In this document: in pieces, positions 1 through 5,049 of the stretch
Layout of the letters: the number at the start of each line of letters is the position of its first letter
How positions within the stretch are numbered: the stretch's first letter is position 1
Source of the DNA: CAHJXF01 sp039936235
GTDB lineage: Bacteria > Pseudomonadota > Gammaproteobacteria > Burkholderiales > Burkholderiaceae_D
Direction: 5' to 3'
NCBI GenBank assembly: GCA_039936235.1
Contig: JBDTIS010000041.1
Coordinates: 1-5,049, forward strand
DNA length: 5,049 bases
Position numbers and translations under genes: made by a program
Notes under the pieces: generated by a model
Database searches by the model: none
What the model saw: only the letters and a program-made list of their open reading frames with translations
What the model was told of the DNA's origin: nothing

Positions 1-1171
1 GAACGGCGCGCATCCGCAGATCCCGCGCGATGGCGTGATCCAGCGCGGCCTCGGCTCGGGTTTCATCGTCAGCCCCGACGGCTACATCATGACCAACGCG
101 CACGTCGTCGACGGCGCGACCGAGGTCACGGTCAAGCTGACCGATCGCCGCGAGTTCAAGGCCAAGGTCATCGGCAGCGACAAGAAGAGCGACATCGCCG
201 TCATCAAGATCGACGCGAAGAACCTGCCGGTCGTCTCGGTCGGTAGCGCCGATCGTGTCGCGGTCGGCGAGTGGGTCGTCGCGATCGGCTCGCCGTTCGG
301 CTTCGACAACACCGTCACGGCAGGCATCGTGTCTGCCAAGGCGCGATCGCTGCCGAGCGACAACTTCACGCCGTTCATCCAGACCGACGTGCCGGTGAAC
401 CCCGGCAACTCGGGGGGACCGCTGTTCAATCTGAATGGCGAAGTGGTCGGCATCAACTCGCAGATCTTCTCGGAGTCCGGTGGTTTCCAGGGAATCTCGT
501 TCGCGATCCCGATCGACATCGCGATCAACGTCAAGGATCAGCTGATCGCGCACGGGAAGGTCACGCGCGCTCGTATCGGCGTGACGATCCAGGACGTCAA
601 CCAGCAGCTCGCCAACTCGTTCAAGCTGCCGCGTCCGATGGGTGCGCTGGTGTCCGACGTCGACGCCGACGGTCCCGCGGCCAAGGCCGGTCTGAAGTCG
701 GGTGACGTGATCACGAAGCTCGACGGCAGGGAGATCGATCGTTCGGCCGACTTGCCGGCGCGCGTCGCCACGCTGAAGCCCGGCTCGACCACGCACCTCG
801 AGGTCTACCGCAACGGCAAGCCGGTCGACATCGCGGTGTCGCTCGGCGAGCTGAAGGACGCGACGACCGTCGCGAAGGCCGACACCGACAGCGGCGAAGG
901 GCGCCTCGGCGTCGCGGTGCGGCCGCTGCGCCCCGAAGAAGCCAAGCAACTCGGTGCGATCGCGAACGGCAACGGCCTCGTCGTCGAGGAATCGAGTGGC
1001 GCTGCGGCCGAGGCCGGCATCCAGGCGGGCGACGTGATCCTGTCGTTCAACGGACAGCCGGTGCAATCGGCCGATCAGTTGAAGTCGCTGATCGCCAAGG
1101 CCGGCGGCAACGCGGCGGTACTGGTGCAGCGCGGCCGTAACCGGATCTTCGTGCCGGTCGAACTCGGCTGA
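1..1171 (+). CDS. Do/HtrA-family (DegP/DegQ/MucD-like) periplasmic serine endopeptidase, 5'-truncated by window edge
   Basis: The frame is open from base 2, so the real start lies upstream; the GTG at 35 is an internal Val codon. The visible part is 389 residues. HtrA proteases degrade or refold misfolded envelope proteins, normally in the periplasm. The trypsin-like triad is complete: His in TNAHVV (codon 101-103), Asp in KSDIAVIKI (191-193) and Ser in NPGNSGGPL (410-412). Two PDZ domains follow. PDZ1 spans about 572-850, starts at the RIGV loop and contains AAKAGLKSGDVI. PDZ2 spans about 899-1168, starts GRLGV and contains AEAGIQAGDVI; these domains bind substrate C-termini and drive oligomer activation. 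Family members are usually near 450-500 residues, so roughly 100 N-terminal residues, including the expected signal peptide, are missing here. No internal frameshift or lost catalytic residue is seen. The gene ends at its own terminator. Which paralogue it is (DegP, DegQ or MucD) cannot be settled without the N-terminus and upstream neighbours. Confidence 0.95.
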   Translation, partial: NGAHPQIPRDGVIQRGLGSGFIVSPDGYIMTNAHVVDGATEVTVKLTDRREFKAKVIGSDKKSDIAVIKIDAKNLPVVSVGSADRVAVGEWVVAIGSPFGFDNTVTAGIVSAKARSLPSDNFTPFIQTDVPVNPGNSGGPLFNLNGEVVGINSQIFSESGGFQGISFAIPIDIAINVKDQLIAHGKVTRARIGVTIQDVNQQLANSFKLPRPMGALVSDVDADGPAAKAGLKSGDVITKLDGREIDRSADLPARVATLKPGSTTHLEVYRNGKPVDIAVSLGELKDATTVAKADTDSGEGRLGVAVRPLRPEEAKQLGAIANGNGLVVEESSGAAAEAGIQAGDVILSFNGQPVQSADQLKSLIAKAGGNAAVLVQRGRNRIFVPVELG

Positions 1172-1195
1172 TCGGACAGGTCGTACTGCAGGACC

Positions 1196-1232
1196 ACGGG
1201 GACGGCGCTAACAGGGTGCCGTCCCCGTTTTT
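1196..1232 (+). terminator. Rho-independent terminator after the HtrA protease gene
   Basis: A perfect 10-bp inverted repeat (CGGGGACGGC at 1197-1206, GCCGTCCCCG at 1218-1227), extendable by an A-T pair (1196/1228), encloses an 11-base loop and runs straight into TTTTT at 1228-1232. It starts 24 bases after the protease stop codon. The GC-rich stem and T-tract make this a classic intrinsic terminator. It implies that the small secreted protein gene downstream has its own promoter. Confidence 0.9.
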
Positions 1233-1303
1233 CATGGGCGTGGCGCACGGCCTGCACTGCCGCGTCGAATGTCTATACCGTGCCGACTCCAGGGAGGCTA
1301 GCA

Positions 1304-1732
1304 ATGAACCACAGGACCACCGGATGGATCGCCGGCGCGCTCGCCGTGCTCGCGCTCGGCTTGGCGACGCTTCCCGCGCACGGCCAGGCGCCGATGCCGC
1401 AGCAGCAGCTGCTAGGGGACGTCGCGTACCTGAACGGCGGCGCCGGCGACGAAGAGGTCCGGTTCATCAAGCAGTCGATGAAGGATTACACGCTCGCGCT
1501 CGCATTCGCGCGCGGTGCGGCGCCGGCCGAATACGTCGCGAGTGTGGCCGTGACGATCAAGGACGCGAAGGGACAGACCGTGTTCGAGACGTCGTCCGTC
1601 GGTCCGTATCTGCTCGTCAAGCTGCCACCAGGCAAGTATTCGGTCGTTGCGAATTATCACGACGTGTCGCTGACGCGACCGGTGACCGCCGGCAAGTCCG
1701 CGGCGTCGGTGGTCACGTTCGTCTGGAAGTGA
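1304..1732 (+). CDS. Small exported protein of unknown function, possible carboxypeptidase-regulatory-like beta-sandwich fold
   Basis: This encodes 142 residues. The ATG at 1304 is chosen because GGAGG (1293-1297) lies 6 bases upstream; an in-frame GTG at 1280 would add 8 residues but overlaps that site. Residues 1-27 look like a Sec signal peptide: basic MNHR, a hydrophobic stretch at about 8-23, and a likely cleavage after AHG before QAP. The lack of a lipobox or any cysteine argues for a soluble periplasmic or secreted protein. The mature part has a Gly/Asp/Glu patch (GGAGDEEV, 45-52), then alternating hydrophobic segments. SVAVTIKDAKGQTVFET (80-96) and GPYLLVKLPPGKYSVVANY (100-118) resemble the strand-turn pattern of carboxypeptidase-regulatory-like or transthyretin-like domains, in which a PPGKY turn is common. 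I remember similar proteins in Burkholderia, but no function is known to me. A weak -10-like TATACC lies at 1274-1279 without a convincing -35. Confidence 0.85.
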   Translation: MNHRTTGWIAGALAVLALGLATLPAHGQAPMPQQQLLGDVAYLNGGAGDEEVRFIKQSMKDYTLALAFARGAAPAEYVASVAVTIKDAKGQTVFETSSVGPYLLVKLPPGKYSVVANYHDVSLTRPVTAGKSAASVVTFVWK

Positions 1733-1738
1733 GTAGCA

Positions 1739-1751
1739 CGGGACGATCCCG
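1739..1751. other. Short hairpin between convergent genes
   Basis: CGGGA (1739-1743) and TCCCG (1747-1751) form a 5-bp perfect stem with a 3-base loop, seven bases after the stop codon of the small secreted protein. No T-tract follows on either strand, so it is not a typical intrinsic terminator. It may still stabilise mRNA ends or be chance in GC-rich DNA. The rest of the 148-base convergent gap (1733-1880) shows no other clear signal. Confidence 0.25.
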
Positions 1752-1880
1752 GGAGCGAGGCCATGGACACGTTGTCTGCGACTACCTGAAAATAGACGCG
1801 GCCTTCTCCCAATACGAGGCGGTCGCGCAGCCGCGCGGCGTTGTCGTTGAAGTCTGGTCCCGCGAACCTGCGGTCCGACA

Positions 1881-2891
1881 TTAACGCGGTGCGTCGCCCT
1901 TCCGGTACTCGGCGGTCAGCTCATCGAGCTTCTGTTTGAGTGCGGGCTCCAACCGGTATTCGGCTGCGGCGAGCGTGGCGGTCAGCTGCTCCGGCTTGCT
2001 CGCGCCGAGCAATGGTGCGGTGATCTGCGGGTTGGCCATCACCCAGGCCACGGCCAGCGTCGCGAGCGGCACACCGGCCTCGGTGGCCACCTCGTCCAAT
2101 TGCGAGATCGTCCCGAAGCTGCGCTCGTTCCAGTAGCGGTCCTGGTACATGGCGCCGGCTGTTCCCAGCGTGAAGCGCGTGTCGTCCATCGGCTTGGCAC
2201 CCGTCTTGTACTTTCCGCTGAGCAGCCCGCCGGCGAGCGGGTTGTACGGAATCACGCCGAGCCCTTCCTCGCTGGCAAGCGGTAGCAATTCACGCTCTAT
2301 CTCGCGAAACAGCAGACTGTAGCGTGGCTGCACCGAAACGAGTTTCGTCAGGTGGTTCAGCTCGGCCCGGCCGATCGCACGCGCGAGCCGATAGGCGAGG
2401 AAGTTGGACACGCCGATGTAGCGCGCGCGGCCGGAACGGACGATGACGTCCAACGCTTCGAGAGTCTCGTCCAGCGGCGTCTCGCGATCGTCGCTGTGCA
2501 ACTGGTATAGGTCGACGTAGTCGATCCGCATCCTTTTCAGCGACGCATCGATCGCATCGAGCAAGTGCTTGCGCGACGCACCCTGGTTCCAGCTGTTCGG
2601 GCCCATCCTGCCCACCCCCTTGGTGGCCACGATGAACTGGTCGCGCCGATTCGATCCCTTCGCACGCAGCCAGCGGCCGACGATTTCCTCGGTGCGTCCC
2701 GCGGTCTCGAGCGTGCCGCCGAGTGGATACACGTCGGCGGTGTCAAAAAAGTTGATGCCGCCATCCGCGGCGACGTCGAGGATCCGGTGCGACGTGGGTT
2801 CGTCGGTCTGCAGACCGAACGTCATGGTGCCCAGCGCGAGGCGCGATACGGTCAGCCCGGTGCGGCCGAGACGGGTAGTGGGGATGGTCAT
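1881..2891 (-). CDS. Aldo/keto reductase, NADPH-dependent oxidoreductase
   Basis: This encodes 336 residues, a normal length for the (beta/alpha)8-barrel aldo/keto reductases, cytosolic enzymes that reduce aldehydes and ketones with NAD(P)H. The N-terminus MTIPTTRLGRTGLTVSRLALGTMTFG is typical of the family and supports the ATG at 2891. The catalytic tetrad is intact: Asp50 and Tyr55 in FFDTADVYPLGG, Lys91 in VATKGVG, and His132 in YQLHSDD. The GVSNF motif (about 160-164) follows, and IPYNPLAGGLLSGKY begins the late barrel and cofactor region. The layout resembles the IolS/Tas/YdjG-type branch rather than the xylose-reductase branch, but the substrate cannot be deduced. No good Shine-Dalgarno sequence precedes the ATG. 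It is divergent from the GlxR gene (195-base gap) and convergent with the small secreted protein gene. No truncation or frameshift is seen. Confidence 0.93.
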   Translation of the reverse strand: MTIPTTRLGRTGLTVSRLALGTMTFGLQTDEPTSHRILDVAADGGINFFDTADVYPLGGTLETAGRTEEIVGRWLRAKGSNRRDQFIVATKGVGRMGPNSWNQGASRKHLLDAIDASLKRMRIDYVDLYQLHSDDRETPLDETLEALDVIVRSGRARYIGVSNFLAYRLARAIGRAELNHLTKLVSVQPRYSLLFREIERELLPLASEEGLGVIPYNPLAGGLLSGKYKTGAKPMDDTRFTLGTAGAMYQDRYWNERSFGTISQLDEVATEAGVPLATLAVAWVMANPQITAPLLGASKPEQLTATLAAAEYRLEPALKQKLDELTAEYRKGDAPR

Positions 2892-3086
2892 GACGAAGGT
2901 CTTTTGGTTGAGGGGGGCCGCGGTCGCTTCACAAGGTGCGGGCCCGCCGAGGCCGGTTCGCGAGTTCAGCCGGATCGGCTTATCTTAAATCAAGCCCGTC
3001 ATGCAGACCGGTTCTACGCGTGTGCAGGTACAGTGCGACTGCCATCGATGCCGGTCGACCATCCACCTCATTCAACAGCAACCGAT
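2892..3086. promoter_or_regulatory. Shared divergent intergenic region of the aldo/keto reductase and glxR genes
   Basis: These 195 bases must hold the promoters of both divergent genes unless a long transcript reads in. The most AT-rich patch is at 2979-2994 (CTTATCTTAAATCAAG), around a central TTAA with matching CTT/AAG ends but mismatched middle arms, so it is an imperfect dyad. Several weak -10-like hexamers occur here, but none has a matching -35 at proper spacing on either strand. Neither gene has a clear Shine-Dalgarno sequence. I place the promoters here from gene layout, not from recognised elements. Confidence 0.4.
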
Positions 3087-3992
3087 ATGACTACGACATC
3101 ACTGAAGCTGGGCTTCATAGGCCTCGGCATCATGGGTGCGCCGATGGCCGGCCACCTGATCGAAGCGCGGCACCAACTCTTCGTGCATACGCGCAGCAAG
3201 CTGGCCGACGCGATCGCGCAGAGCGATGCGAAGCGCTGCGCTACTGCGAAGGACGTCGCGCAGCAAGCGGACGTGATCTTCATCATGGTGCCGGACACGC
3301 CCGATGTGGGCGCCGTGCTGTTTGACGAGAACGGCGTTGCCGCCGGTCTCACCCCAGGTAAGACCGTGGTGGACATGAGCTCGATCTCGCCGATAGAGAC
3401 CAAGCAATTCGCCGGGAAGATCAACGCGCTCGGCTGCGACTATCTCGACGCGCCGGTGTCGGGCGGTGAAGTCGGCGCGAAGGACGCCACGCTGTCGATC
3501 ATGGTCGGCGGTGACGAGGCCGTGTTCGAGCGTATCAAGCCGCTGTTCGAACTGATGGGCAAGAACATCACGCTGGTCGGCGGCAACGGCAACGGTCAGA
3601 CCGCCAAAGTCGCGAATCAGATCATCGTGGCACTGAACATCGAGGCAGTGGCCGAAGCGCTGCTGTTCGCCGCCCGCGCCGGGGCCGACCCCGCGCGTGT
3701 GCGCAAGGCGCTGATGGGCGGCTTCGCATCATCGAAAGTCCTCGAGGTGCACGGTGAGCGCATGATCAAACGCACCTTCGAACCAGGCTTTCGGATCGAG
3801 CTGCATCAGAAGGATTTGAATCTCGCGCTCAGCAGCGCGCGCGCCCTCGGCGTCTCGCTGCCGAACACCGCTACCGCGCAGGAACTGTTCAACGCGTGCG
3901 CCGCGCACGGCGGCAAGGCTTGGGATGATTCGGCGATAGTGCGAGCGCTGGAGATGCTCGCCAACTTCCAGATCGGTCAGGACCCGGGTTGA
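3087..3992 (+). CDS. glxR: 2-hydroxy-3-oxopropionate (tartronate semialdehyde) reductase, GlxR type
   Basis: This encodes 301 residues of the beta-hydroxyacid dehydrogenase family. The enzyme reduces tartronate semialdehyde to D-glycerate with NAD(P)H, the step after glyoxylate carboligase in glyoxylate/allantoin use. The Rossmann motif GLGIMG is at residues 12-17. The substrate loop DAPVSGG (121-127) contains Ser125, the catalytic Lys174 and Asn177 sit in TAKVANQ, and Lys242 sits in HQKDLNLAL. Long blocks match E. coli GlxR as I recall it (FIMVPDTP, VDMSSISPIETK, SIMVGGDEAVFER, GGFASS, VLEVHGERMIKRTF), supporting GlxR over 3-hydroxyisobutyrate dehydrogenase. The ATG at 3087 is chosen because E. 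coli GlxR starts just before KLGFIGLG. An in-frame ATG at 3048 would add 13 residues, and the frame stays open further upstream only as a shadow of the aldo/keto reductase gene. No Shine-Dalgarno sequence is obvious for either start. No gcl or hyi gene lies beside it in this window. Confidence 0.94.
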   Translation: MTTTSLKLGFIGLGIMGAPMAGHLIEARHQLFVHTRSKLADAIAQSDAKRCATAKDVAQQADVIFIMVPDTPDVGAVLFDENGVAAGLTPGKTVVDMSSISPIETKQFAGKINALGCDYLDAPVSGGEVGAKDATLSIMVGGDEAVFERIKPLFELMGKNITLVGGNGNGQTAKVANQIIVALNIEAVAEALLFAARAGADPARVRKALMGGFASSKVLEVHGERMIKRTFEPGFRIELHQKDLNLALSSARALGVSLPNTATAQELFNACAAHGGKAWDDSAIVRALEMLANFQIGQDPG

Positions 3993-3993
3993 T

Positions 3994-4021
3994 TCGCGGC
4001 GTAAGTACTTCGGCCCCGCGA
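3994..4021. other. Weak inverted repeat between convergent glxR and yidG-like genes
   Basis: The 45-base gap between the two stop codons holds TCGCGG (3994-3999) and CCGCGA (4016-4021), a 6-bp stem around a 16-base loop that itself contains the palindrome AAGTACTT (4003-4010). There is no T-tract on either strand. It could act as a weak bidirectional transcript end, but intrinsic termination is not well supported. Confidence 0.25.
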
Positions 4022-4037
4022 TCACCGTCAACCTGCA

Positions 4038-4379
4038 TCAGCGCAAGACGATCGAGGCGATTGCCGCTGCACACGCGATCAGCGTGACGACGGCCGCCAC
4101 GGTGATTGCAATCGCGGGTGGTGCGGTAGTGCCCAGACCGTTCAGCAGGTGGCGCCGCCGCCACGCGCCGTAAAGAATCGCGGCTCCCGCGGCGACCAGC
4201 AGCGCGAACGCCACGAACGTCAGCGAGGCATCCCCGCTACTCCAACCCGAGCGGAGTGCCAGGGAGGCGTTGACCAGTACGGCCAGCCCGGTACGGTTCC
4301 ACGCAAGCGCGGTTCGCTCAGCCTGGAGCCCCACATCTCGAGGCCGGGGCGCGCCTGTTTCGATACGAATGGCGTTCAC
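4038..4379 (-). CDS. yidG: DUF202 inner-membrane protein, YidG-like
   Basis: This encodes 113 residues from a GTG start at 4379, preceded by a weak AGGG about 8 bases upstream. The N-terminal motif GLQAERTALAWNRTGLA (residues 17-33) is the DUF202 signature and matches E. coli YidG (GLQPERTSLAWFRT) as I recall it. Three hydrophobic segments at about 27-45, 51-72 and 89-112 predict a three-helix inner-membrane protein, with a basic loop RRRH (74-77) after the second. DUF202 also forms the membrane part of the yeast VTC polyphosphate complex, but the bacterial role is unknown. The gene begins 13 bases after the yidH stop codon, so the two are almost certainly co-transcribed. It is convergent with glxR. 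The symbol rests on the motif and the conserved order beside yidH; it is more divergent than its neighbour. Confidence 0.85.
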   Translation of the reverse strand: MNAIRIETGAPRPRDVGLQAERTALAWNRTGLAVLVNASLALRSGWSSGDASLTFVAFALLVAAGAAILYGAWRRRHLLNGLGTTAPPAIAITVAAVVTLIACAAAIASIVLR

Positions 4380-4392
4380 TGCAGCACCCTAC

Positions 4393-4746
4393 TCATTGCA
4401 ATACCAAGAGCAGCGCGATCACGGCAGCGATGGCGAGCGTGGTCGCAGCGAGCACCGGCATGGCCATGGTGCCGGGAAGCCGTAGTGCGTGGCGCATCGC
4501 AATTTCGTTGGCACGCCAGCGCACGTAGGCCATCAAACAGAGCGAAGCAGCAAGTACGCAGAGAACGACGGCAAGGATCAGCACCACGAGGTGCGGCCCC
4601 AGTTTGGTGGAGAACTGATCGAGCAGAACGCCACCGGCCAGGAGTGCAAGGGCGGTACGAATCCATGCGAGGAACGTGCGTTCATTGGCCAGCGAAAATC
4701 GGTAATCCGGCTCCGTGCCTTCCCGTCGCCATCGCGGTTCGCGCAT
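4393..4746 (-). CDS. yidH: DUF202 inner-membrane protein, YidH family
   Basis: This encodes 117 residues; E. coli YidH is of similar length (about 115). The segment PDYRFSLANERTFLAWIRTAL (residues 13-33) is nearly identical to E. coli YidH as I remember it and carries the DUF202 signature. Hydrophobic segments at about 29-46, 53-74 and 94-116 predict three membrane helices; the loop YVRWRANEIAMR (74-85) also resembles YidH. The ATG at 4746 is supported by GGAGG on the minus strand (complement of 4755-4759), 8 bases upstream. The function of YidH is not known; a membrane-subunit role is only inferred from the fold. It lies 52 bases downstream of the truncated membrane-protein gene and 13 bases upstream of the yidG-like gene, all on the same strand, which suggests one operon. 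Confidence 0.92.
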   Translation of the reverse strand: MREPRWRREGTEPDYRFSLANERTFLAWIRTALALLAGGVLLDQFSTKLGPHLVVLILAVVLCVLAASLCLMAYVRWRANEIAMRHALRLPGTMAMPVLAATTLAIAAVIALLLVLQ

Positions 4747-4763
4747 CCAGTGTTCCTCCCCCG

Positions 4764-4783
4764 ATTCGAATGATTTGCATGCA
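4764..4783. promoter_or_regulatory. Two adjacent 8-bp perfect palindromes upstream of yidH
   Basis: ATTCGAAT (4764-4771) and TGCATGCA (4776-4783) lie four bases apart in the 52-base gap before yidH, directly upstream of its ribosome binding site. They could form an operator or be chance. No convincing -35/-10 pair is seen in this gap, so I do not call a promoter. Confidence 0.2.
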
Positions 4784-4798
4784 CGCCGCCAGCCCTGG

Positions 4799-5049
4799 TT
4801 ACCTGCGCATGCAGCGATGGCGCACCGCCTGCCCCAGATCTACGAAACTCGCCGCACTGACCGCCGAGACCATGCCCGCAAACAGAACATACCCGTAGTC
4901 TGGCATGGCGCACCATCTGCCGACTGGAGCGATGCTGTCGCAAACGATCAGCGTGATGCCTGACGCGAAGAAGCCCGAGACTGATCGGTGAATGCGCAGT
5001 TCGGCTGTCCGGAGCGCTGCGAACAAGGGCGTCGCTCCCGGCGTCGGGG
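4799..5049 (-). CDS. Hypothetical small membrane protein, 5'-truncated by window edge
   Basis: A minus-strand frame is open from the window edge (first full codon 5045-5047) to TAA at 4799-4801, giving 82 visible residues. A TTG at 5026 is a possible start (75 residues), but no Shine-Dalgarno sequence supports it, and the frame stays open to the edge, so I treat the gene as partial. Two hydrophobic stretches, about residues 24-42 (within GFFASGITLIVCDSIAPVG) and 50-70 (DYGYVLFAGMVSAVSAASF), suggest two membrane helices, with a basic tail RHRCMRR. Codon third positions are mostly G/C, as in neighbouring genes, though less strictly. I do not recognise a family. It reads in the same direction as yidH and stops 52 bases before it, so it may belong to the same transcript. 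Other frames over this stretch look like Arg/His-rich shadows. Confidence 0.5.
   Translation of the reverse strand, partial: PTPGATPLFAALRTAELRIHRSVSGFFASGITLIVCDSIAPVGRWCAMPDYGYVLFAGMVSAVSAASFVDLGQAVRHRCMRR

Noticed and set aside
82..1050. Several antisense and alternative-frame open reading frames inside the HtrA gene
   Set aside because: The HtrA frame shows an intact catalytic triad and two PDZ domains throughout, so these are shadows.
1251..1279. Possible sigma-70 promoter for the small secreted protein (TATACC at 1274-1279)
   Set aside because: The -10 matches only four of six consensus bases and no acceptable -35 occurs at 16-18 bases, so it is noted in the gene entry but not called.
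1216..1884. 222-residue plus-strand frame over the small secreted protein gene
   Set aside because: It is Arg/Ala/Gly-rich in the overlapping part and out of frame with the signal-peptide-bearing protein that has the good ribosome binding site.
2565..3086. Long in-frame upstream extension of the glxR reading frame
   Set aside because: It runs antisense through the 5' part of the aldo/keto reductase gene, is not GlxR-like, and starts far upstream of the family's normal N-terminus. It is a GC-rich shadow frame.
4149..4898. 249-residue plus-strand open frame across both DUF202 genes
   Set aside because: Its translation is rich in Arg, Pro and Ser with no recognisable domain, and it is antisense to two genes with clear family motifs. 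It is typical of GC-rich antisense frames.
1..5049. Mobile elements, CRISPR arrays, tRNA or rRNA genes, toxin-antitoxin or defence genes
   Set aside because: No transposase-like protein, regularly spaced repeats, tRNA-like cloverleaf or recognised defence domain was seen on either strand.

Overview
The window is GC-rich with strong G/C third-position bias, dense coding and short intergenic gaps. The protein sequences point to a betaproteobacterium of the order Burkholderiales (Burkholderia/Paraburkholderia-like). The best clues are the serine-site context of the HtrA protease (TDVPVNPGNSGGPL) and a small secreted protein of a type I associate with Burkholderia. The genus is an inference from remembered protein resemblance, not from a search.

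Layout. (1) Positions 1-1171, plus strand: the 3' three quarters of a periplasmic Do/HtrA-type serine protease with its whole catalytic triad and two PDZ domains, closed by a strong intrinsic terminator at about 1196-1232. (2) 1304-1732, plus: a small exported protein of unknown function with a good ribosome binding site. (3) 1881-2891, minus: an aldo/keto reductase with an intact tetrad. (4) 3087-3992, plus, divergent from (3) across 195 bases: a tartronate semialdehyde reductase very close to E. coli GlxR. (5) 4393-4746 and 4038-4379, minus: two adjacent DUF202 inner-membrane proteins in the order yidH then yidG, matching the enterobacterial pair. (6) 4799 to the window end, minus: the 3' end of a probable small membrane protein reading into yidH.

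How they fit together. The protease and the small secreted protein both act in the envelope but are separated by a terminator, so they are probably transcribed separately. The aldo/keto reductase and GlxR are both NAD(P)H-dependent carbonyl reductases and share one intergenic region, which suggests but does not prove joint control. The three minus-strand genes at the right form a likely membrane-protein operon. I saw no mobile element, CRISPR array, RNA gene or defence system. Most of the window is ordinary chromosomal housekeeping or accessory metabolism, and no clearly new system is visible. The least explained items are the DUF202 pair with its truncated upstream partner, the small secreted protein, and a short reading frame whose ATG overlaps the aldo/keto reductase stop codon.
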